From Lutjanus erythropterus (taxonomy: Eukaryota > Chordata > Actinopteri > Lutjaniformes > Lutjanidae), in contig CM034595.1 of the NCBI GenBank assembly GCA_020091685.1, positions 26,583,933 through 26,647,932 of the forward strand: a DNA stretch of 64,000 nt, given 5' to 3'. The notes beneath the pieces are model-generated. The model saw nothing but the letters and a program-made list of their open reading frames with translations. It was not told the origin of the DNA and searched no databases. The stretch's first letter is position 1, and each line of letters begins with the position of its first letter. Positions 49,875 to 60,234 of the stretch are shown piece after piece. Both the position numbers and the translations under genes were made by a program.

Positions 49875-52800
49875 GACAGATTATACTCTCGAAATTGATG
49901 GTGATGATGATGGTTGACTTTAATTTTACCGTCATTTTGATGAATGGATGGATGTCAGGCCTGCAGAGGTTATTTCTAATTACGGCTCCTTCATGAAAAA
50001 AAATAAATGAAGTGTTTAAAGGACCAGGGTGTAGAATTTAGTGGCAGCCAGCAGTGAGCTTACAGATTACTGACACTTTGTCTCACTATCATGCATGTAG
50101 GTGAACTGTGAAACTTTCTGTTCATTCTGGTCTACTGTAGAGGACCCGCTCCCTCTATCGATATAATCAGCTATATAACGAAAACAGGTGAAGCCATTTT
50201 TAAGTGATTAAACACCAATGAAAACATACTTATGAGTATTATATTTGATTTCTGCTACATTCTGCCAATGGAGCCCTGTAAATGGTACGCTCTGGATCTT
50301 TATATGAAGAGTTTAAGTGGAAAATTTCATTTGTAAAGAAGATATTTCCATACCACAAACAAAGAGGAAATAAGCAACAGTTTTTATGGATGTACAATAC
50401 ATATTCAGCTTTAAAGGAGTATTATGTAAAACCCTATCGTTCAAAAATTGGTATCGAAATAGCGAGTTGGAGCCATAGATGGTGATAGATGATAATATGA
50501 TGATAAATAGGTTGATGCAAGTTGTCCCCTCCACCTCAGTGCTCCGAAAATACACATTCTTGAGCTGGAGTAAAGTGACTGCCTGACTCAAATGAACGAA
50601 ATGCTCATTTTAACCGTTACAAACATCTACTCCCTCTTCCTCTTACAACTCCTTAACAGACATTAACGCACTCGGCATACACTTAAGATAATACGATGTT
50701 AGTTGTAGCTACACGCAATGTGCAGACTCACACAGACCAAAACAAAAAAAAAACTGTTCTGGACCAGGATGGAAATTTCAAAGGAGAACATGCTGGCTGT
50801 AGTATTGTTGTGGGAGAAGCCAGTACTTCAACTTCCTTTTCCTTAATTTCAGGCGACATATTGTTGTCATTTTATGATTTAGAACAGGAACAATATATTA
50901 CAAATTTGCCCTTTGATGTAAGACAATGTAAAAGAGGAACTAGGTTAACAAGTTGTTCTCTGAATTAATAAGCAATAAAAAATACATGTACTGTCCTCAG
51001 TGCGCTCAGGGATTTTGCTGCTCCAGCCTGACCTCGTCTCATATGAACAAAAGCTTATGGTGACTAATGTTAGCTAACATTGGCAAATTTTAATAGATAG
51101 TTATTGTGTAACTGATACCACTGAATTCACAGATTTTTTTTTACTCTTGTGCTGCTTAGAAATACTTAGAAATGACCATTATCTCATGGTTCAACTCAGC
51201 TCTTAAATCTTACATAGGTTCGCTTTAAATCAACAACAGGAGTGGAAATTGAACTGTACCATTGTTAGACACTACAAGGAGTGGTGTGTAGCTCCTGTCC
51301 TGACAAAAGACCTTTGCCCCAGCAGCCATTTTGACATGAAAGAGAAGAGTAAACTTAGTATCATTGGTTACGCCTGTCTTTATTATACTAATATCAATAC
51401 AAAAATGATCTGCAGTGCTGTACAGTCCAACATCAAGAAATACAGTAATGCACTCGTTATCATAAGATGTGTTTTTGTATTTACACATTCAATGTGAAAG
51501 GGCCTTTCAGTCTTTATTTATTTACTGGTGTTTGTGTTTGCTTTCTAGGTCTTTGCAGTTTTGTTCATTCAATCATTAACATGTAACATACTGTCTGTCT
51601 GGTTCACTGTTATCCTTACATTTGAATTTGTTCAGAATATTGAAGTGTAAAGCCTACACTGAATTCTTTATATGAATGATAACCTTTAATTAATCAGGTT
51701 GTCTCACTGAAATAAAGCTCTGTTTTGCAAAAGTGGCCTCAGTACAGGAGATAAAAAGAAAACCAAACAAAACACAGACATCACTAAAAAGACATGAAGT
51801 TTTAAAATCCTGTGTAATTTACTCAGTTTAAGTTGTAGTGGAAGGTGCTCTTTCCTGGGTCAGTATTTACCCCAGAAGTCAGTAGAGAAGAAAAGTGATA
51901 TATTCAGGCAGTTTTTGCAGGAGACCTTTATTAATAAAAATGATAGAATAGTTCTCTTTTTGTTGCTTGTGAAGACCAGAGTAATTTCTCATATAGTACA
52001 CAGTGATGAGTGTTTTATTTATCTCCTGTATTGAAATGCTGAGCACAATGATAAGCTGCATCATGTTGTTTTTAAGGTAGAGCGAGTAGCATTAGAATAA
52101 AGGATGTCTAATTAGTTCAGCACATACATGATGGTTAACTGTACAATCAATTTCCAGTTGTCAAATAAAAAGCAAGGGTGAAAACGAAGATTTTGTCAAG
52201 TGCTGTGCTTAAGTACAATCTGAGGTGCCTATTCTTCTTTATTCTTTTCTTTTTTTCATCTTCATTCTATTACCATCTCGCTGTAAGAGCTACAGAAGTG
52301 TCTACTGCCGTACCACAGACTAAAGAGCAGCTTCTTTCCTCCAGATGTGAGACGCTACTTTGTTTTACTTTTATTTTTATGACTTATTATTGATTCAACC
52401 AATCTACTGTATGTAACTGTTATTTTCATATATAATGTTGTTTTTGTCGATAGCAAAAAGGAAACTATGATCTTGAAACACAGCCCTGTGTTGTAAAATG
52501 CTGGAAAAATCAACCTTATACCTTTGACTGAATTTCAGAAGGAATTTTTACTCTGTATTTTTTTACATCTTGGGTTACTGTTTACTTAACAGATTAAATT
52601 TCACATACAAAAAATATAAGTTTGTAAAATATGATGCATTTCTACAACCAACCACTGAAGGTGATTTTAGCTGCTTTAATTAATGATAAATTAAAATACT
52701 GTATTTCAAATTGATTTTAAGTATACAATTGATATGAATTAAACAAAGTAAAGGTGGGTGTGTGTCAATACAGATCACTACAACACTTTAGACCTGCTTT

Positions 52801-52954
52801 TTGCACACAGGACAAATTCTGTGGGAAAAAAAGGACACATGATTTTGGCCACACCTACTTACATGAACTGTAAGTAGTGGACTGTTGTTTTACTTCCTCA
52901 TACTGTTAGAGTGAGTTTGATTTACTTCCATCTTTAAACTTCTCGTTTGTCACC
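49875..52954. other. Spacer between class II alpha-2 and beta-2
   Basis: 3.1 kb of AT-rich DNA: a family G MITE (50018-50305), then mostly featureless sequence. The frames at 50696-50968 and 51249-51497 have no family likeness. The beta-2 promoter should be near 52800-52950. A TGATTTTGGCC stretch (52840-52850) is only a poor Y-box match. Confidence 0.5.
50018..50305. mobile_element. Family G MITE, copy in the second class II unit
   Basis: Left end TAAAGGACCAGGGTGTAGAATTT. Inner words TTCATTCTGGTCTACTGTAG, AAAACAGGTG and CACCAATGAAAACATACTTATGAGTATTA relate to the inverse of inner parts of 43818-44182. The right end is degraded near GGTACGCTCTGGATCTT. Confidence 0.6.
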
Positions 52955-54825
52955 ATGCGTGTTCACAGCTTCTTTTCACTGCTGTGTCTGCTCCTGTTAT
53001 GTTCAACAGCAGGTAAGAGATATTAAAATAAAACCTTTGTCATTGTTTATATTGTGTTGCTGCTCAAAACATCACAGGATAGACAGAGTGTGTGAGAATG
53101 AATCATGAACAAGACGACTTTCTGCATCATCTAATGCTTGTTGGCTCTCTGTTACAGACGCTCTCTTTGGTTATGCTTCAATTCGCTGCGAGTTTACCTC
53201 CTCTGATGATGTTCTTTATGTGGCACAAATCTACTTAAATAAGGTGCTTCTGGGTGAATACAACAGCACTGCGGGAAAATACACCGGCTACACTGCGAAA
53301 GCAAAAGAAATTGCAGACGACCTTAATAAAAACCCCACTTTCTTGAAACAAGAAAAAAAGAATTTTGAAACATGCAAAACCAACGTTGCACCATTCTTTG
53401 ATCTCCTTTCAAAGCCAGGTAATTTTTGTGGTCACAGTAGAAACTCTGGTATGTTTTCAGATTACAGCCTCTAAATTAAAGTGTAGTTATTCAATACATG
53501 TTGCATCAATACAAGACTTACTGGGTAACAGCTCAGGGGTAACAACTGTGTTTTAGAGGGACTGAATATATATATTTTTCTGAATTACTGCACTACTATT
53601 ACTATGTACCAACTGTACCACAGGCTGTAATCTTAAATCTTACTCTCAGCATTATTTGTGCATGATAAATAGATTAACTAAGGATCTATAACTTCATGCT
53701 GATTAATTTTGTGTACCGGCTCTTTTTCCAAGTTGAACCCTCTGTCAGGCTGAGGTTAGTCAAGGCAGCGGACAGCAGACATCCAGGCATGCTCGTCTGC
53801 AGCCTGTACAACTTTTATCCAAAACAAAACACCATCACTTGGCTCAAGAATGGAGAGGAAGTGACGTCTGATGTGACGTCCACTGATGAACTGTCCACTG
53901 GGAACTGGCTCTACCAGGTCCACTCCTATCTGGAGTTCACACCCAGACCAGGAGAGAATATCACGTGCATGGTGGAGCACGCCAGCCTCAGGAAACCCAA
54001 GCTTTATGACTGGGGTAAGAGAGAGACAGCACTGCACCTCAATCTGTTGTTAGGAATAAAAACATACTACTTATATGTACTGTACTGTACTGTTTTCAGA
54101 TCCAGCGCCACCTGAGCCAGAGACGAACAAGATCGCTGTCGGGGCAGCAGGGCTGGTACTGGGTCTGGTGTTTTTAGGTGCTGGACTGATTTATTACCAG
54201 AAGAACACTGCTGGTGAGAGACAGGACCAAATTAACCAAAAACTTAAAGACCCCTCTAATGAAAACCACATCTTTAATCTTGTTTACATGTCTGTGTGGT
54301 ATCTTTCATGTGTTACAAGACATGTCAGGAGCAAAATAAGAAGTAAACGCCATGTTTCTTGCCTTGAAACTGCAGTGAGCAAGGCAGTGTCAAAAAAACC
54401 CCACTGTTAATTAAGGGGATAATGCTAGACGTATCATTATTATTTAATTATCTTTTAAAGGGACAGATTTTTTGAAGTAGTGTTGTATGAGGTACTTATC
54501 CACACATAGTCAGTGTATTCCTTACTGTAGATGGCAGCTGGTACGTCCCCAGTTTGGACTAAACTAAACATTAAAATGCAGAAGTCACACAATTACACAA
54601 ACAAACAAACAGATTAAGGCAGTGGTAGACCAGCAAGTCCTGGGGGACTTGCTAATTATAAAGCATGAAAGTCGACACCACCAGTGATTATTTGCGGTTC
54701 ATTAGAGTTTATGTAGCACTTGACAAAAAAAAAAACCTCTGTCAAGTTTTACCACTTCAACTGTGTGTGACTTTGTTTTTCTTTTTGTTTTTATTCTAGG
54801 GCGAGTGTTGGTGCCATCAGGTTAA
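52955..54825 (+). CDS. MHC class II beta chain, copy 2 (short tail)
   Basis: Exons: 52955-53012, 53158-53418, 53733-54014, 54100-54213, 54800-54825; 246 residues. Signal peptide 1-19. The beta-1 domain (20-106) keeps the cysteine pair (IRCEF, ETCKTN), the YNST sequon and the Asn of CKTN, but has Leu in place of Trp61 (ADDLNKN). It is only about 40% like copy 1. The beta-2 exon (107-200) is very close to copy 1, and 124 bp spanning its 3' half and donor (53900-54023) are identical to 43651-43774. The membrane segment is KIAVGAAGLVLGLVFLGAGLIYY. Translation ends GRVLVPSG at a TAA that lies where copy 1 has a splice donor, so the final exon of copy 1 has no counterpart here. The frame is intact and looks functional. 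Confidence 0.92.
54455..54665. mobile_element. Foldback element fragment, copy 3, in class II beta-2 intron 4
   Basis: Begins TTTTAAAGGGACAGATTTTTT, then GTATGAGGTACTTATCC, CATAGTCAGTGTATTCC, TAGATGGCAGCTG and GTCCCCAGTTTGGA. Further on, CAGATTAAGGCAGTGGTAGACCAGCAAGT matches the inverse of about 4205-4240 in copy 1. The second arm is missing. Confidence 0.6.
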
Positions 54826-54896
54826 GATCTGAATTACAAATGAAAATTTGAAATGATCCGACTGTGGAATCATCTGACCAACATGTCACAGGATCA

Positions 54897-54902
54897 AATA
54901 AA
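54897..54902 (+). promoter_or_regulatory. Poly(A) signal, class II beta-2
   Basis: AATAAA 72 bp after the TAA stop. The 3' UTR is unrelated by eye to that of beta-1. Confidence 0.6.
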
Positions 54903-56718
54903 TGAAGTTTATATGAGAAGAAAATCATACAGTTCTCAATGGGCAAAAGTTTTACTCAGTTCTCACTGTGATATGCTATGATCAGGATCTGCTTTTATTG
55001 AGGTTTTGGGGAAAATTGTTTTAAAATATCTCTTCAAAGCATAAATTTTCTTTTGCACTGTAGAAATTATGATGACTTAAGAAAGATTATTTTCTATGAA
55101 ATATTCTGTTGTTCAGATGATCAGAAATATTTTCTTCAGTACTACATATTGTAGTTAATGTATTTGTCAGAGATTCATAGGTATTGTTGTCAACAATGAT
55201 GGTCTGAAGACTTGAATGTGAAAGTTGTTGCAGTATTTCTGGACTTTTTTGCTGTGTAAAAATGTATATGCAGCAGTATGGTTCTCACTTATATAAAATT
55301 TATGGTGTCTTGTAAGCCTTTGCAGTCTGAGTATACTTGTGTGCATCACAATATAATAAAAAATGTATCTAATTACTTCCTTTATTTATTCATTCATACA
55401 AGGAATAATAATCACGTTCTACTAGATATATGGATATATCATACAGTATATTTGCAACATTTAAAGGTCCCATGAAATCATTCAAGCCGTGCCTCCAGCA
55501 GTTGAAGCCCAAAATAGGCAGAAAATAAACCAAAACAATGGACAGAGGACAACAGATCGTAACCCACAGCAGCAAAGAGCAAACTGGCAAACTGAAACCC
55601 AAACACACGTTAATGTTGTAAGTTGTCAGTGTCCAGTTGAAATGATTTTTTTGTCTGCCACAGCAGACATATCTACTCTGTCAATCTGTTTTACTATGAG
55701 AAAAAAAATCCAAAAAGAGAGATATATGATATGATAAGCAGTAACGTCACTGTTCTATCACAAGCAGATTGGACTGATTAACAGTCAGCCAGCAGCTTGC
55801 TACACAACCCTCTATCTTATCTAACATACTAAGAATAACACATGCCCTGCACCTTAGCTTGTGGAATAAGCAGGTAGCACACATTCATCAGGGAAAAGTA
55901 CAGTGCTAACATCAGGCTGCAGGCTAAACAGCTGATCAGCTGCAACACATTAAACAGTATGTAAACATACATGGAAAATGTCATTAAGGTCAGTAGAGAG
56001 ACTGGTGTGGTCCTTATTCTTCAGTGCCACTGCTGAGAACCTGCTGTCCTCCCTTGAAATTCAGGTCACTTTGTCTACTTTGTCTGTCATAGAGAGACAA
56101 AGTCAATAGCAAGATGGACAAATTATTTTTTGGATCCTGTTTGAAATGTGCCACAAATTTCACATATGCTGTTTGTCAATTCAAAACAAAGGCAAGAAAG
56201 TTGCCGCTCGTCATAAAACTGTTAAAGTAACAGGCTGTGAAGAAATTAGAAATACACACCCAATGTTCGTATAAGTGACATAATAACTTTCTTCCTCTAA
56301 ATGTAACAGTAGCTGCTAAAGCTACAATGCCTGTATGGTTTAGTACCGGATGTAGTCAAATGAGCAACTGGTCGTGCTTGTTCTTTCTCTTCTCGGCTGA
56401 CAAAACAACCAGGAGTTACTGGATGAAACACATCAGGTGAGATAACTTTCCTGACTTGCAAAATTATGTGTTAAATTGACAAACAATACATGTGTAATTA
56501 GTGGCACATTTCAAATGGGATCAAAAAATAACTTGTCTCTTGCCATAGACTACCATTCATATTTTTTTCTGAAGTTATAGGTCTCAAGGGACATACTGGA
56601 AAGGGTGTGACTTCATCTCTTTATTCCCCTGCTGGGACTCATCCTGCCAGATGCTGTCAACACCGACACGCCCTCCACGGTGATGGAAATAATCAATCTG
56701 TCCTACTGGTTTTAAATA
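54903..56718. other. Spacer downstream of class II beta-2
   Basis: 1.8 kb of AT-rich DNA without a recognised gene. The first half may hold leftover intron of an older, longer beta-2 transcript (see the feature at 56719). Confidence 0.5.
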
Positions 56719-56939
56719 CAGACACCTTTAAGTCAGAGAAGCCTGTGGGGATTCACATGAGTATGCTGATCAAAATCCAATGGGGAAATCTGTGTGTGCT
56801 GACATATCAATGACTTGTTCTTGCCATGTTTACTCCACACACCCAAAAACCTGACTAGTTAATGGACCTAAAGGCTCAATAGTTTTGAAGAATAAAAACC
56901 CAAATCTCAGATAAACGCATCAGGGTTTTCTTCTGTAGA
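56719..56939 (+). pseudogene. Orphan class II beta 3' end (stop codon region and 3' UTR)
   Basis: ACAGACACCTTTAAGTCAGAG and AAGCCTGTGGGGATTCAC align with the last codons, stop and early 3' UTR of beta-1 (CAGACACTTTGAGCCAGAG, AAGCCTGTGGAGATTCAC at 45220-45257). The far end, AATAAAAACCCAAATCTCAG followed by a TTTTCTTCTGTAGA word, aligns with the poly(A) region of beta-1 (45435-45480). No beta exons lie directly before it. It is either the stranded ancestral last exon of beta-2 or a remnant of a third beta gene. Confidence 0.65.
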
Positions 56940-58100
56940 TAACAACAATACATAACATGTTGTGACCCACTTTCTTCAATGCACTCCTACACAAGATGAA
57001 TTGGGCAGGTGGGCCCTCAGTAGGGTCTTACAGACAAGATGTGGCATTACAGGGCAGTAGCCCTCAACAAGGCTGGACAGACTGGACACACTAGCCTTGT
57101 TTAATACCCACATGAAATGTAGGGAGGGTGTTGTGGGGCATTAGCCATGCTGCAAGGGTTATCTTCTGCTATGATACTGATGGGATAGATTGGTTTACTT
57201 TGTTAATGCTAATTTCAGTTCCCAACAGGAATGGGCCATTTTTGTGTCCATGATCTGACAGCAGAGGTTCTTACAAATACATATAGAAGAGCAGTAAAAG
57301 GAAAATTGTAATCAGTGTTGTTTGCTATTAGTGTTTCACAGCTGGGATCACATCATTTATGGCATCAATTCTGAAGTTTGACTAATTATTAATTTTTATG
57401 CAAAAATTAGTACACTGGCTCCAAATGCCCTTCAGGTTACAAATGTGAATATTTGCTCATTTTTTGTCTATGTGCAGGGACAACAGATACAAATTAGGAG
57501 CTGGTGCAGTTACTTTTAACTCCTGTCCCTGCAAAGGATTAATCAATTAATTGAAAAAAAAAAAAAAAAAAAAAAAAAAGATTTGTCAATAAAATTAATA
57601 ACAAATTCAATTAAACTCAGTATATTCTGTCACAAACAACTGATGGCAGTTAAAAGATTACTTAATTATGAATTATGAATGTAATTATCCTTACAACTAT
57701 CCTTCTCTTTCTATATTTCAACACAAAAATCACCTGGATTTCTATACATCAATACATCTTATTCCAATGATACATTTACTCAAGCACTGAACAGTTTTGA
57801 GGTAACTGTACTTTACTTGAATACTTTCTACACTACATTATGGACGCCGATACTTTACTTTTTACTCGGTTACGTTTACGAACAGTGTCTGTAAGACAAA
57901 ATCCAGAGCTTAAATTCCCACAGTCACGCTTTATGCGCATGCGCTCTCTGCAATAATGAGCCGTTTTGGGTTCTATTTTATTTTTCTCTTCTTGTTGTAT
58001 AAAAGCCCGAGTTTGATCCTCTTCTTGTGTTTCGCCATTTATGTCTACATACATTACAGAACCCGATAAAAGAAAGAAAACCAGACGGGAGGAATGTGAT
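56940..58100. other. Intergenic, repeats only
   Basis: Contains a poly(A) run (57556-57579) and an ACTTTACTTGAATACT-type MITE fragment (57770-57880). No gene seen. Confidence 0.55.
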
Positions 58101-58416
58101 GGATGATTTATTGTGATCTTCTCTGGCTGTTTCTTTTCATCGTGAGTTTACAAGCACGCGTCATGAGACGCGTCGTCCTTGTCTCTGCAGCTCTGGATGG
58201 CGTCAGTGATGGACTGTGCTGTTCCCGTCCCGGAGGTCGCCCCAGAAAACAAAATCAAAAAACACCGGAGCCGACGGAGCGGTTACGTTACCGAGCGGCG
58301 ATAAGACGCACGACAGGCTTGATAAGAGTCTGTTATAAACACAGAGATACAGACAGAGGATGTGTGGAAACAGCCTGCAGTCAGAAACTACAGCGACAGA
58401 GTCAGCAACACAGCTG
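58101..58416 (+). promoter_or_regulatory. CpG-rich promoter and non-coding first exon of the SPSB-like gene
   Basis: A sharp rise in CpG (for example CACGCGTCATGAGACGCGTCG at 58156-58176 and ACGGAGCGGTTACG further on) in otherwise AT-rich DNA marks a promoter. A good donor, CAGCTG|GTAAGA, lies at 58416/58417. The next acceptor (CTCTACAG|TTCTTC, exon start 60185) leads into the SPRY coding exon, so this is probably its 5' UTR exon. The open frame at 58103-58420 is then untranslated. Confidence 0.5.
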
Positions 58417-59094
58417 GTAAGATTTACTGCAAAACTATTTGCTCTTACCTACCTGCTCCAACAGGTGAAATAACCTGAAACATATTGAAATTTGTTAGTA
58501 AAGTACTAATGTCTTGGCTCCTCTTCAATTTATTCTAATTTAACCATATTTCTCTATATTTCCTTAATCTACTCTGCCTTAATCAGTGGTGAAAACTAAG
58601 TCCATTTGCTCAGGTTATGTACTTCAGGACAATTTTGAGGTACAGTACTCTTATACTTGAGTACTTTAGTAACTGAAATGTACCGTCATTTATCTGACAG
58701 CTATAGAGATCACACTGCAGATTTATAAACAAAAATAATAAAGTAAATAATAAACAATATATAGGTCCAACAATATTAAAATGCTGTTTAAATAATTAAA
58801 GCATCAGTTATAATTTACTAATTATTAACCAATAGTGGTAATAATATAACCAACAGATTACTTTTGTATTTTTAGTGTAAGTAAATATTACTTATAATAT
58901 AAGCAAATACATTTTTGAATGTGAAACATAATGGGGTACAAAGACTCTTCATTTACTATCAAACGAAACAGATTATCAAACCAGCAAATGTTTGACATTG
59001 TTGCTTAATTGTTTATCAAAATAATGAGCAACTACTTTTCTTTCGGTCGACTAAACATTAATCGACTTATTGTAGCAGCTCTACTATTGATAGT

Positions 59095-59380
59095 ACTGAC
59101 CTTATTATATTCTACTCTACTTTACTATACTCTACCCATAGTCTATTCTGCTTAACTACACTCCACTTTACCTTATTCTACTATAATCTCTGCTACTGTC
59201 TAATACTTTACTTACTTATTCTGCTCTACACCACCACAGTCTACGTTAACCTATTTTACTACTTTTCTGATTACTCAACATTGTCGTCTGCTACTTCAGT
59301 GGACTTTCCACTCTGCATTACTCTTCATCACTTGATCATATTCTACCTCACTCTGACTTACTCTTCCCTACTCTAGCTTG
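59095..59380. repeat. Degenerate CTACTCTACTTT-type tandem tract
   Basis: About 285 bp of almost pyrimidine-plus-A sequence with recurring TCTACT, CTACTTTAC, TTACTCT and ACTCTAC words at irregular spacing, the picture of an old tandem array that has mutated. Confidence 0.55.
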
Positions 59381-59809
59381 TGTGAAAAAGTAGATTAATC
59401 AATCTGTCAAACTAATATCAAGTTTTATTTTTCTCTGTACTTTTACATCAAACTGTAAACTAAATTGGAGCTTCTGGAGCTGACTTACATATGTAAATTT
59501 CTCTACAATGTCACGCTTAGTAAGTAATTTGTCAACCTTTAACATTAACATTGACCCAGATAGTCGCATTCAACCGTGACTAGTGAACAGAGTCACTCAT
59601 GAAAGACTCTTTCAGTTCTTTATCTTGTAGAGTAACTGAGGGACTCGGGCAAAAAGTTGCCGTTGCAAATCGGTCTGCTACTTCAGCACCACAGACAGCG
59701 CCACGGATCAATACACGGCTCACTTAGGCTGCTGATCTTTCAGAGCCATGTTTGGGGCCATAAATTCTAACATACAAAAACCTCACATAAAAGATCAACG
59801 AGTCAGGAA

Positions 59810-60120
59810 TAGGGTTGTGCAATTCATTGTAATATCTCAATATGGTCCAATGTAATATCCAAACTGCAGATCCAGAACCAAATTGTATTTTTTGAAAAAG
59901 AATTAATGTTTGAGAAAACACCATTATAATGAGGTACTGTAGTGCTGCAGAGATGTCCTGACCTACATACTTTGTTCTTCAGATGAAAGAAAACACTTGA
60001 GTTTGGTTCAGACTCCAACAAATGTCACAGCATCATGATTTTATTTTTTTCCAGTAAAAGTTAACATTGTAATGATCTTTCCCACTAATTGTATCACATA
60101 TTGCAATTGCATTTTGCAGT
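59810..60120. repeat. Dispersed repeat family H, copy 2
   Basis: From GGGTTGTGCAATTCATTGTA through CAATATGGTCCAATGTAATA to ATTGCAATTGCATTTTGCAG. Partner of 33960-34215. Confidence 0.5.
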
Positions 60121-60234
60121 CCTAGTCCTGAAGATATTTTCCTCAGTGTATAAACTTCTGTTTCGTTGTTTGTCTTCTCTACAGTTCTTCTCTGACGACA
60201 CTAAGCAGTGACCCTGCTGAGACTGTGTGAACAA

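Larger units (their letters stand above)
58417..60184 (+). other. Probable 5' intron of the SPSB-like gene
   Basis: 1.8 kb. Holds an ACTTGAGTA-type MITE fragment (58585-58690), a degenerate CTACT-rich tract (59095-59380) and family H repeat copy 2 (59810-60120). No other gene. Confidence 0.5.

Noticed and set aside
50696..50968. 90-codon plus-strand frame upstream of class II beta-2
   Set aside because: No recognisable domain, no splice context and AT-rich codon use like the surrounding spacer; kept only as an unexplained frame.
58103..58420. 105-codon plus-strand frame in the CpG-rich patch
   Set aside because: Better explained as the 5' UTR exon of the SPSB-like gene; the composition follows from high GC and no conserved motif is seen.
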